Below, one piece after another: positions 44,148 to 55,683 of a stretch of DNA of 64,000 nt (positions within the stretch are counted from its first letter, which is position 1; each line of letters opens with the position of its first letter). The DNA is from Haberlea rhodopensis (taxonomy: Eukaryota > Streptophyta > Magnoliopsida > Lamiales > Gesneriaceae). Below the pieces are notes generated by a model, which saw only the letters and a program-made list of their open reading frames with translations, made no database searches and was not told the origin of the DNA. The translations under genes were made by a program, and so were the position numbers. Location: assembly GCA_907163345.1 (NCBI GenBank), contig CAJQUN010000051.1:1922001-1986000 (forward strand), given 5' to 3'.

Positions 44148-44807
44148 TGTGATGCCCCGAAATTAATTAATGGCAATCTGGACATTAATTATGTTTATAT
44201 GATGAATTATTGCGATGATTAAGTTATGCGTGGAAAATGAAGTGTTAACATGATTTAATTGTGTTGATTGTTAATTATGAGGAAAGTATGGATTTAATGA
44301 ACTTGGTTGCATTTTTGTAAAATGCTTTTAAAATACCATGTTGAGGTATTTTATACATCATGTTAATTTTTGGGTACAATTTAATTAACTCATATACCCC
44401 ACTATACACTCTTTCCCCTCACTTTACCCTTTTCACTCTAAAATCCCCAAATTCATCCCAACCCTATCATTTCATCCCATTTTCGTCCAAGCCAAGGAGG
44501 AGGAGGAGAAATCCTTGCACACTCTCCATTTGTTGAAGTCTTAGTAAGATTTTGGATCCTCAAGAGGTATGGAACCAATCCTAAAGTTTTTATGAAGTTT
44601 GGATTTGAAATGGGATGATTTTGAAGTGATTCATATGGGTTTATTTTGTGTATGTGTTGTATGTTGTCGGGGTATGATTTTTGAAGTGTTTATGTGGGTT
44701 TTAGTGAGTTATGATGATGTTGGTGTTGTTGGAAAGTTTGGGTTTGTATGGTATGAGATTGAGCTTTGAAAATGCACAAAAATGGCGAGAAATCGCACAC
44801 CAGCAGG

Positions 44808-44960
44808 TGGCGATCGATCGCCTGAAATGAGGCGATCGATCGCCGATGGCCAGTAGCCATTTCACGTAGCAGGTGATCGATCGCCTAAAATTAAGCGATC
44901 GATCGCCGCAAGGCAAAAGAGCGAGGCGATCGATCGCCTCAAGTAGCGATCGATCGCCAC
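44808..44960. repeat. Six GCGATCGATCGC palindromes in the D 5' LTR
   Basis: Three pairs. The first pair, GGCGATCGATCGCC twice with eight bases between, can form a 14-bp stem. Matching copies lie at 50440-50595. Confidence 0.85.
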
Positions 44961-45300
44961 TGTGTAAAACATGGAAAATGATGATTTTTGTTGAATTTTT
45001 GGTATTTGGCTATTGTTTAGCTTCTAATATCGATTTGTATGGTTGTGTGGAACCATCCCAGGTGCCAACAACATCGAGAAGATAGAGTTCTTCAATTTCT
45101 CCACTATTGGAATTAAGGTACGTAAGAAGCGTACGGGTATCGGACGGTAACACACTCCTAACTATGACTATGCATTGATTGCATAAGTATTTATGATGAC
45201 TATGATGATGATTGCGATAAATAAGTTTAAGATGATGATGTTTATGAAGATGATATGATAAGTAAGTTTATAATAATGTTATACGATGTTTATAAAAGGG

Positions 45301-45670
45301 TAAGATGCCCATATGGTAAGATGCCATACAATGTTATTATGTGGTAAGATGCCACGGGGTAAGATGCCCATATGGTAAGAGGTCATACGATGTTATTATG
45401 TGGTAAGATGCCACGGGGTAAGATGTCCATATGGTAAGATGCCATACAATGTTATTATGTGGTAAGATGCCACGGGGTAAGATGCCCATATGGTAAGAGG
45501 CCATACAATGTTATTATGTGGTAAGATGCCACGGGGTAAGATGCACATATGGTAAGGTGCCATACAATGTTATTATGTGGTAAGATGCCACGGGGTAAGA
45601 TGCCCATATGGTAAGAGGTCATACGATGTTATCGTGTGGTAAGATGCCATGGGGTAAGATGCCCATATGC
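45301..45670. repeat. 59-bp minisatellite, six full units plus partial, D 5' LTR
   Basis: TAAGATGCCCATATGG starts at 45301, 45360, 45419, 45478, 45537, 45596 and 45655 (partial), with small substitutions. The 3' LTR has four full units. Confidence 0.92.
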
Positions 45671-46454
45671 ATGAAGGTAAATCAGGGTCAACAAAAAGAA
45701 GTTAACGAATAACCAGCAAATTACTTAACCAAGACTTCGTACATTTACTGTTATATTTTGTTATGATGCTTATATGATGATGATGTTATAAGATGATGAT
45801 ACTATAAGATGGTGATGCTTATATGATGATGACGTTATGAGATGATGATATTATAAGATGATGATGCTATAAGATGATGATGCTTATATGATGATGATGT
45901 TATAAGATGATGATATTTATAAGATGATAATGCTTATATGATGATGATGTTGTAAGATGATGATATTTATAAGACGATGATTTTAATCATTCATGTCAAG
46001 AATTAATGATTATATGCATGGCTATGAAACAGGGACAACCAAAGAGGGTTAATGCAATTAACCAAGAAGTATATGTTACCAATTATTTTTCATGCATTTA
46101 TTTATATGACATTGCCTTATGATGTTAAGTAACGATGTACATGCTCACGATGGGTTGTTTCTGTAGGTACACTTTTGGACCGAAGGGCTAAGGGTCGGGT
46201 TGAGGCAGTGAGCTAAAAGGAGCATGAAAGAAGATAGGATACAGGACTTTTGGATAGTCTCTACTCTAGGAGTAGTATAATTCTATCGCTTTAACATTCA
46301 TTATTGAGAATGTAACGAATTAAGTTTTGAAATTTAATTGTTGGCCTGAAATCTTATTAGCTCAAAGCTACAACCGGAACCCTAAGACGTTATTAATGCA
46401 TGTTTAGTCCATAATTTGTGTAATAAGATGATGTTAAGGTAGGAAGACCCTACA

Positions 46455-46470
46455 TTAGTGGTATCAGAGC
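46455..46470 (+). promoter_or_regulatory. Element D primer-binding site, initiator tRNA-Met type
   Basis: TTAGTGGTATCAGAGC begins at the LTR end. Confidence 0.85.
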
Positions 46471-46699
46471 AGTGGTTAGAGAACCCGGGAATGAGTGAAG
46501 GGTAGCCTTAGCAATAAGTTGGCTAGGTGCTTACTTTTAAACATGTTTTATGCATATGTTGCATATGAAGTATATGATGTTGTAGTAACATGTTTTGTTT
46601 CTCTAACGATGTATTATATGAACTGCTTTTGGGTATTGTTGTTAACCCTTGTGTTGCAGCATAGCAGCAAATGCTGAAGTAAGTGATGCGATTTCATAT

Positions 46700-49690
46700 G
46701 CACTTCTCCGTCGCCCATGCCTCTTGTAGTCTCGACACCCGCTGGAAGAAGTTTGATAACTGATCAGATGGTTTATGACGGCCTCATTTATTTTGAGGGT
46801 AACGAGCTGAGGACAGACTTGATTGTTCTGGGAATGTCAGACTTTGAATGCATTGTGGGCATCGATGTGCTGAACAAGTATCAGGCAGTTGTGGACTGCA
46901 GACAAGGACTGTCCGATTCAGGTCTGATATGGGAGTCCAATGGACATTCCATGGGGATGGTTCCCTTTCAAGGATTCCGTTAATATCTGCTGTCAAGATG
47001 GCACAGTTATTGGAATGAGACCATAAATGATATCTCATCTATGCTGTTGATATTACCGAAAAGAGGGAAGAGTTAAAGGTTGAGGATGTGCCCATAGTGG
47101 CGGTGTTTCCTGATGTATTTCCGGAAGAGATTCCCAGGATTCCCACCGACGAGAGAGGTCGAGTTTGGGATTGAGTTACTACCGGGGACGTCTGCCATTT
47201 CTCGTGCCCCATATAGGATGGCACCAGCGGAGCTGGATAAGAGCTATATACGCCCTAGCATATCGCCCTGGGTGCGCCAGTTTTGTTTGTCAAGAAGAAA
47301 GATGGTTCGATGCGTCTGTGCATCGATTACAGACAACTGAACAAAGCTACGGTGAAGAATAAGTATCCACTTCCGAGGATCGATGACTTGTTTGATCAGT
47401 TGCAGGGTACGAGGCTCTACAGTAAGATCGATCTGAGGTCGGGGTACCATCAGATTCGAGTTCGAGACTTTCAGGACTAGATATGTGCACTATGGATTCT
47501 TAGTCATGCCCTTTGGGGTGACGAATGCCCCACCTATTTTATGAGCCTGATGAACAGGGTGCTCCAACCATATTTGGATCAGTTCGTCATAGTTTTCATT
47601 GACGATATGCTTATTTACTCTCGAACTGAAGAGGAATACGTGAAGCACTTGAGAACATTACTCCAGATCCTTAGGGATTGCCAGACCCCTGACACAGCTG
47701 ACTCAGAAAGGAGTCCCGTTCTATTGGTCCGAAGCTTGTGAGGAAAGCTTCCAAGCATTGAAGTGTCGTTGACTACGGCACCTATATTGGTGATTCCTTC
47801 TGAGAATAAGAGGTTTGCCTTGTACACGAATGCATCACTGCAGGGTTTGGACTGTGTGTTGATGCAAGATAAGCATGTGGTGGCTTATGCATCGAGGCGG
47901 TTGGAACCACATGAGGCTAGGTACGCAGTCCATGATTTGGAGCTGGCAGCCATTATATTTGCCTTGAAGATTTAGAGGCGTTACTTGCATGGTACGTCGT
48001 TTACCATCTACACGGACCATAAGAGCATGAAGTTTTTGTTCACACAGGCTGAGTTGAATAGGCGACAAAGAAGATGGATGGACTTACTCAAGGATTTTGA
48101 TTGTGAAATTGAGTACCATCCAGGTGAAGCGAACTATTAGCAGACGCCTTAAGTAGGAAGGTTAAGAGTACTGCTGAGGATGTAATGAATTTATCAGCTA
48201 TGATGACTTCTTGTTGCCATCTGGGCCATGATTCTATGTGGACACGTCGCCGGTGCGAGTGTCGACCTTATTGGCTGAGCCAGATATATTTGGGGCTATT
48301 AGGAAAGCCCAGAGGTCAGATGATGAGGTTCAGAGGTGGTCGTTATTAGTATTTCGAGGTCAGCCATCAAAGTTCAGAGTGGCTGAAGATGGTTCATTGA
48401 GACTGGGCAACCCTTGGGTAGTCCCAGATACGCCGGAGTTGCGTGGAGGAGTATTGGAGCGAGCTCACGGTAGCCGGTTCAGTATTCACCCAGGAGAAAG
48501 AAAAATGTATAAGGACCTAAATGGTCAATTCTGGTGGAGACGTATGAAGCGTGATGTTATGACCTTCGTCAAAAGATGTTTGATCTGCCAGCAGGTAAAG
48601 ACAGAAAGACAGAGGCCTGGTGGCGAGCTGAAGAGCTCGGAAGTACCCCAATGGAAGTAGGAGCATATATCTATGGACTTCGTAACCCACTTGCCAGGAG
48701 CGGCCTCTGGATTTGATACGATCTGGGTGATTGTGGATAGGCTGACGGAAGTAGCTCACTTCATCCTTTGTCATGTGTCTTTCACATACCTAAAGATGAC
48801 CCGATTATATGTGCGGGATGTGGTGAGGTTGCATGGGGTTCCAGTCTCGATTGTGTTTGACAGAGACCCAAGGTTTACTCCACATTTCTGGGAGGGTCTT
48901 CAGACAGCTTTGGGTACAGAGGTGAGACTGAGTACAACTTATCACCCTCAGACAGATGGTCAGACAGAGCGTACCATTCAGACGCTCGAAGACATGTTGA
49001 GGGCATGTGTTTTGGAGTTTGATACTCCATGGCAGGATGCAGTGACATTGGTGGAGTTCTCCTATAATAACAGCTATCAGGCGAGCATTCAAATAGCCCC
49101 TTTTGAAGCTCTTTATGGTCGACGCTGTAGGTCACTGCTGTATTGGGAGGACTTGACGAATAAAGCGGTCGGAGGACCGGATATGATTAAGGACATGGAA
49201 GAAAAGATTAAGATGATACGTTTAAAGATGAAAGCGGCCCAAGATAGGCAAGCAGCCTATGCCAATAAGCGGCGACGGCCGCTAGAATTTTAAGTAGGAG
49301 ATAAGGTTTTCTTGAAAATCTCACCCTTCATGGGTGTGGTCCGTTTTGGTATGCGGGGAAAGTTATCTCTGAGATATGTCGGACCGTATGAGGTGTTGCA
49401 ACGTATTGGTACATTGGCTTACCGTTTGGCTCTACCGCCGTCTTTATCTGGGATTCATGATGTTTTCCACGTTTCTATGCTACGGAAGTATGAGCCAGAC
49501 CCGTCTCATGTTTTACAGCCTACTGAAGTGCAGTTGGATTCAGATGTATCCTACGTTGAACCACTGGGCAGAATTCTGGATCGTGAGGATCGCAGATTAC
49601 AAAGTAAAGTTATACCAATGGTCAAATTCATTGGGATCGTCGGGGTGTCGAGGAGGCTACGTGGGAGACGGAACGGCATATGATGCAGCA
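46700..49690 (+). pseudogene. pol: Element D pol remnant: protease, RT, RNase H, integrase, chromodomain-like tail
   Basis: Gag is missing: the leader joins almost directly to the end of the protease region (LIVLGMSDFECIVGIDVL). RT has LFVKKKDGSMRLCIDYRQL and FIDDMLIYSRTEEEYVKH, but lacks about 20 bp near 47470 and a larger block near 47690. RNase H (HDLELAAIIFALKI) has a stop at 47973-47975. Integrase shows HGSRFSIHPGERKMY, CLICQQVK, MDFVTHLPG, FDRDPRFTPHFW and HPQTDGQTERTIQTLEDM, with stops at 48658-48660 and 49291-49293. The C-terminal stretch ends in VEPLGRILDREDRRL, a Tekay-type chromodomain region, frameshifted by a missing base near 49630. Not functional. Confidence 0.92.
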
Positions 49691-49770
49691 CTACCCGGAA
49701 CTATTTTCTGGTATGATTTATGTTTAGTTTCTTTTGGGTAAGTGCATGCGATTTCGAGGACGAAATCTTA

Positions 49771-49785
49771 TAAGTAGGGGAGTAT
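49771..49785 (+). promoter_or_regulatory. Element D polypurine tract
   Basis: TAAGTAGGGGAGTAT directly before the LTR. It is preceded by TTTCGAGGACGAAATC, the same phrase as in elements A and E. Confidence 0.75.
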
Positions 49786-51971
49786 TGTGATCCGAAATTA
49801 ATTAATGGCAATCTGGACATTAATTATGTTTATATGATGAATTATTGCGATGATTAAGTTATGCGTGGAAAATGAAGTGTTAACATGATTTAATTGTGTT
49901 GATTGTTAATTATGAGGAAAGTATGGATTTAATGAACTTGGTTGCATTTTTGTAAAATGCTTTTAAAATACCATGTTGAGGTATTTTATACATCATGTTA
50001 ATTTTTGGGTACAATTTAATTAACTCATATACCCCACTATACCCTCTTTCCCCTCACTTTACCCTTTTCACTCTAAAATCCCCAAATTCATCCCAACCCT
50101 ATCATTTCATCCCATTTTCGTCCAAGCCAAGGAGGAGGAGGAGAAATCCTTGCACACTCTCCATTTGTTGAAATCTTAGTAAGATTTTGGATCCTCAAGA
50201 GGTATGGAACCAATCCTAAAGTTTTTATGAAGTTTGGATTTGAAATGGGATGATTTTGAAGTGATTCATATGGGTTTATTTTGTGTATGTGTTGTATGTT
50301 GTTGGGGTATGATTTTTGAAGTGTTTATGTGGTTTTTAGTGAGTTATGATGATGTTGGTGTTGTTGGAAAGTTTGGGTTTGTATGGTATGAGATTGAGCT
50401 TTGAAAATGCACAAAAATGGCGAGAAATCGCACACCAGCAGGTGGCGATCGATCGCCTGAAATGAGGCGATCGATCGCCGATGGCCAGTAGCCATTTCAC
50501 GTAGCAGGCGATCGATCGCCTAAAATTAAGCGATCGATCGCCGCAAGGCAAAAGAGCGAGGCGATCGATCGCCTCAAGTAGCGATCGATCGCCACTGTGT
50601 AAAACATGGAAAATGATGATTTTTGTTGAATTTTTGGTATTTGGCTATTGTTTAGCTTCTAATATCGATTTGTATGGTTGTGTGGAACCATCCCAGGTGC
50701 CAACAACATCGGGAAGATAGAGTTCTTCAATTTCTCCACTTTTGGAATTAAGGTACGTAAGAAGCGTACGGGCATCGGACGGTAACACACTCCTAACTAT
50801 GACTATGCATTGATTGCATAAGTATTTATGATGACTATGATGATGATTGCGATAAATAAGTTTAAGATGATGATGTTTATGAAGATGATATGATAAGTAA
50901 GTTTATAATAATGTTATACGATGTTTATAAAAGGGTAAGATGCCCATATGGTAAGATGTCATACAATGTTATTATGTGGTAAGATGCCACGGGGTAAGAT
51001 GCCCATATGGTAAGAGGCCATACAATGTTATTATGTGGTAAGATGCCACGGGGTAAGATGCACATATGGTAAGATGCCATACAATGTTATTATGTGGTAA
51101 GATGCCACGGGGTAAGATGCCCATATGGTAAGAGGTCATACGATGTTATCGTGTGGTAAGATGCCACGGGGTAAGATGCCCATATGCATGAAGGTAAATC
51201 AGGGTCAACAAAAAGAAGTTAACGAATAACCAGCAAATTACTTAACCAAGACTTCGTACATTTACTGTTATATTTTGTTATGATGCTTATATGATGATGA
51301 TGTTATAAGATGATGATACTATAATATGATGATGCTTATATGATGATGACGTTATGAGATGATGATATTATAAGATGATGATGCTATAAGATGATGATGC
51401 TTATATGATGATGATGTTATAAGATGATGATATTTATAAGATGATAATGCTTATATGATGATGATGTTGTAAGATGATGATATTTATAAGACGATGATTT
51501 TAATCATTCATGTCAAGAATTAATGATTATATGCATGGCTATGAAACAGGGACAACCAAAGAGGGTTAATGCAATTAACCAGGAAGTATATGTTACCAAT
51601 TATTTTTCATGCATTTATTTATATGCCATTGCCTTATGATGTTAAGTAACGATGTACATGCTCACGATGGGTTGTTCCTGTAGGTACACTTTTGGACCGA
51701 AGGGCTAAGGGTCGGGTTGAGACAGTGAGCTAAAAGGAGCATGAAAGAAGATAGGATACAGGACTTTTGGATAGTCTCTACTCTAGGAGTAGTATAATTC
51801 TATCGCTTTAACATTCATTATTGAGAATGTAACGAATTAAGTTTTGAAATTTCATTGTTGGCCTGAAATCTTATTAGCTCAAAGCTACAACCGGAACCCT
51901 AAGACGTTATTAATGCATGTTTAGTCCATAATTTGTGTAATAAGATGATGTTAAGGTATGAAGACTCTACA
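49786..51971 (+). repeat. Element D 3' LTR (2186 bp)
   Basis: Starts TGTGATCCGAAATT and ends ATGAAGACTCTACA. It contains four 59-bp units (50936-51171), six palindromes (50440-50595) and GGTACGTAAGAAGCGTACGG (50752-50771). Confidence 0.92.
50936..51190. repeat. 59-bp minisatellite, four full units plus partial, D 3' LTR
   Basis: Units start at 50936, 50995, 51054 and 51113, with a partial unit at 51172. Confidence 0.92.
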
Positions 51972-51976
51972 ATTTT

Positions 51977-52701
51977 TGCACTACATTTTCTTCACCATCT
52001 TCATCAACCCTTACACCAACAAACCAATAACATAAAAACACTTCAAACCTTCATTTTACATCATTAAACAACTAAAAAATCCTACACCCATCCAAAATCA
52101 CACCAACCCATAATAAACCCATTTCAAACAATCAAAACCCACTTCAAAATCAAACCAAACATCATAAAAACTTTAGGAAGGGTTCCATACCTCTTAAGGA
52201 CTCCAAATCCTACAATAAATCTCACAAACAAAGGATTTGTGAAGATTTCTCCTTCCACTTTAGCTCAAAATGGAAAATGAGAGGTGGGTTAGGGTTTGAG
52301 AGTGATTTGGGGATTTAAAAGTGTAAAGGTAAAGTGAATAAAGTGATGGGTATAGTCGGGGGTTGTGGGGTTAAGGTATTAAAATTGTACCCCAAAGTTA
52401 ACATGATGTATAAAATACCCCAACATGGTATTTTAAAAGCATTTTACAAAAATGCACCAAACTTCCATTAAATTCATACTTTCCTCATAATTAACAATCA
52501 ATACAATTAAATCATGTTAACACCTCATTTTCTAACATGCATAACATGCACCCTGAAATGCAACCCCGGGTCACGCTTATCATGTGACTAAGCATTTCAA
52601 CATGATAATTAATTCCAACACATAAATCAATTATCTACATAATTCATCATATAAACATAATTAATGCCCAGATTGCAATTAATTAATTTCGGGGCATCAC
52701 A
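51977..52701 (-). repeat. Element B 5' LTR, outer part
   Basis: Resumes after the ATTTT duplication and ends GGGGCATCACA. TAGGC (52702-52706) is the expected right TSD of element B; its partner is outside the window. Parts match 6840-7419 of the solo LTR closely. There is nothing coding. Confidence 0.85.
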
Positions 52702-53235
52702 TAGGCGATCTGGACTTCGCCTGAGGCGATGTGTGCAATATTGTGACCGTTGGGGCGGGGCGATGGTGATCGCTCGAGGCGATGTCCGAGGCGATCTTTG
52801 ACTGATTCAAGCCTTAATTGTAGCAACGGCTAGTAGGAGCCTTGGGGGCCTACTACACTATAAATATGGATATTTTGGAGCATTTTGAAGACAAGAAACA
52901 AGACTATAAACTACAAGAAAGCTTTGCTCTATTCAAATTTATTGTAGCATTGCAAACTTCATACATTTTGTGTTGTATTGGAGTTTGTAATTTATTTCTT
53001 GTGTGAAGAGCTTGTGTTCTTCGTGTCGTTACACCGTGAAGGTGTTTATTTGATTTATTGTAAGGTCCTCCAACACCGACGCAAGTTGGAAAATTGTATA
53101 AGTTATCAACAAGTGTGGTTGGTGCAAGTGTGTGGCTATCCTTGGAGCCCTTAAGGCCAAGAAGACTCGTGAAGAGTGTGGGTAACTCGTGAAGAGTTTT
53201 GTGTGGCTATCCTTGGAGCCCTTAAGGCCAAGAAG
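52702..53235 (+). repeat. SIRE/Maximus-like copia LTR, middle part
   Basis: Begins within the LTR at B's insertion point. It has a run of AGGCGAT motifs (52703-52795), TATAAATA (52859-52866) and two copies of TGTGGCTATCCTTGGAGCCC (53139 and 53201) separated by CTCGTGAAGAG repeats. It is broken by element E at AGAAG (53231-53235) and ends at 61815-62160. The family name is inferred from the LTR end, where TTCACCCCCCCTCT lies just before the CA terminus. Confidence 0.55.
52859..52866 (+). promoter_or_regulatory. TATA box of the SIRE-like LTR
   Basis: TATAAATA about 65 bp downstream of the AGGCGAT motif run. Confidence 0.5.
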
Positions 53236-55668
53236 TGTAAGGACCCCAAGCCCTTAACCCTTGATTAGTGTATTAATCATTATGTGTGGTACATGCTTTC
53301 AATAAAATCATTCGGGAAACACAGATGATACTTTACCATTGAATGGCAATTACAAAATTTCTTTAGTATTCAACATTAAGATCATCTCTACCCACAATTA
53401 GACTCTTAGATTCCGCCCATTTCCATCCCCATTACACCACTTTTCACATGGTAGACTTTTATAAAAATTTGGGCAGAGTCTCCCCATAAATAGAGCCATC
53501 CCGAAATCAAAGCGCATCACAATATATAGTTCCCGGCCAGGGAAAACACATACTCAACAGAACACAGCAACGCTAAGTAAATTCCCAGCCAGGGAAGACA
53601 CCACACATAAGACAACATAAATGGGTTTCAACACCCACATAATACACCCATGACTCTCATATCATTAGCAATTCTACTCTTAATTGCATGCAACATAGAA
53701 TGAAAGAGAGAAAGGCTCATGCCATTATATACAACCCATATACAAGCATAACCGTGCTCACATGCGAGCATCATAAATATGTATATAACCTTCGGGTGTA
53801 TATAAGTACTCTATACGATACCGTGCTCCATCAAGCCCTGGTACCACGATCCTGGGAGTACATCCAATCAACAGCTCGAGCTCAGCTCCACAGCCATCGA
53901 TGTACCTGTTCACCTGCCCCAACAGAGACAGCCCCGAAAACGGGGTGAGCATACCAATACACAAAATCCCATTATCACAATAATGAAATTCATAATTTAC
54001 AACAAAAGTAAATACTAATGAATTTTAAATGATACTCCCTGGATGGCAACGTCCTCATCCGGGATTCCGTGTACTGTCCATGTTCTCACAATCATCAAAC
54101 TCATCAAATCTAAAAAATCAGTAAATCAACACATTGATTTAACTCTTAGCATGCCTGATTCTCAAGTATCAATAATTAATGATTCCAAATTCATTATACA
54201 TACAAATATAGATATCTCGATATCTAATACTGATTTTTCGACTTTGCTACCAATCACAGATAGCTCAAATGCCTAGCATTTATTTTACCAATTCTCCATT
54301 ATACTTAGACATCTCACATGTCTTATAATGAATACATGATTCCACGATCATTCTCAGGCATCTCAAATGCCCTACAATAGTCATATAAACCAGTACCCCA
54401 TATCTCATGTAAGGTTATACTACTCTAGTATTACGCACACTTGTGGCAGCGATGTCAAGACTAGGTCGTTCCATAGTCATATCAACACATATATATATAG
54501 CCATACCCACAACCATCTAATGCAATTAAAATACATCATGCATTTCACAAATGCTCTTATATAAAGTAATGCTCGTACGTCGCACGTACCTTAAATTTCC
54601 GAAGTCCGAGCCAAACCTTGCTCGAGTTCCATGCCCCGAGGAACGATGTGCTAACACGATAAATAATTCACAGTTATTTACGAACATGCAACCCATGCTC
54701 AAGCACACCCATAACCCTCAAAAATATTGTCAACACACGACAATTAACCATTATCGAAAATTGCTCAACAACTCCCCACAAATTTTCGAACCTTCACAAC
54801 ACAAATCGAACCCAAACTAAGCACCATAATACATCTAAAACATGAATTAATCGATCAATAGAAAGAATCATCACCCCTTGCCAAAAACCCCCAAAATTCG
54901 AACATAAACCCCACGCAAACAGCATGAAATTCGAACCATTAAGCAACAATTTTTTTGAACTACAAAGTAAGAAATTTTTGACCCAAATCAAAGAACAAAA
55001 CGCCCCAAAATCGCCTGAAGAAAAACCCCAAAAACGTACCAAAATCGAACCCCAAAATCGGACAGAATCCAGTTTCGAACCCTAGCGCTTTTCTGGCAAA
55101 TCCGAACGCGATTCTCGACGAAACTTCAAATTGTTGGTATGGGGAGGTGCGCCTGGAAGAGACGAAGCCGGCGGCGGGTTGGACGCGCCGAACGGCGGCC
55201 GGACGGCGGTGGGCGCACGCCTGGAAGCGGCGGGGGTCAAAGGGGATCGGGAAAATCGCGCGGGTGCGGGGAGAGAGAAACAAGGTGAGGAAAAATGGTT
55301 CCGATAATTAAAATCTCGGGTTCAACTGGTATTTATAGCAAAAATACCCCGAAATACTAATAGCCCCACAAATACATCATGATTCATTAAAAATCATCTG
55401 TTTCCAAAAATTCTCTCTCTAACTCCAAAACCCCCTACCGGTGCCCACACAAAGCACCCGAGATTCCGAGTCACACTAAAAACCCAACTCTTAGATTTTT
55501 CACCGTAATGAGAATACAATCTCAACCTCGGGATCCAACAATCCCAACTACCCAAATAAATGAGCCCAGAAGGCCCAACACCGCGATTAAACTCCAAGTC
55601 GCCACGTAAAACAACTTTAGGGGTTATTACCACTCCGGGATTAACATCCAAAATCTCTGGTCATCACA
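53236..55668 (-). repeat. Element E 3' LTR (2433 bp)
   Basis: Plus-strand start TGTAAGGACCCCAAGCCC, end GGTCATCACA. TATTTATA (55330-55337) is the reversed TATA box and the TACGT box is at 54569-54590. Open frames near 54960-55650 are GC-rich shadows shared with the A LTRs. Confidence 0.9.
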
Positions 55669-55683
55669 ATATCCCCCACTAAA
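55669..55683 (-). promoter_or_regulatory. Element E polypurine tract
   Basis: The coding strand reads TTTAGTGGGGGATAT next to the LTR. Further upstream lies TTTCGAGGACGAAATT. Confidence 0.75.

Larger units (their letters stand above)
44148..46454 (+). repeat. Element D 5' LTR (2307 bp)
   Basis: Starts TGTGATGCCCCGAAATT and ends AGGAAGACCCTACA. It contains six palindromes (44812-44955), GGTACGTAAGAAGCGTACGG (45117-45136), six 59-bp units (45301-45654) and an AGATGATGATG-type array (about 45770-45980). Confidence 0.92.
44148..51971 (+). mobile_element. Element D: gag-less, decayed Tekay-like gypsy with near-identical LTRs, TSD ATTTT
   Basis: 5' LTR 44148-46454 (2307 bp), internal 46455-49785, 3' LTR 49786-51971 (2186 bp). 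ATTTT flanks it at 44143-44147 and 51972-51976. The target is the 5' LTR of element B, itself a related LTR in the opposite orientation. The LTRs differ by a 3-base deletion, two fewer minisatellite units and under about 1 percent substitutions by eye. The internal region lacks gag and has several frameshifts and stops, so the copy probably moved with proteins supplied by another element. Confidence 0.9.
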
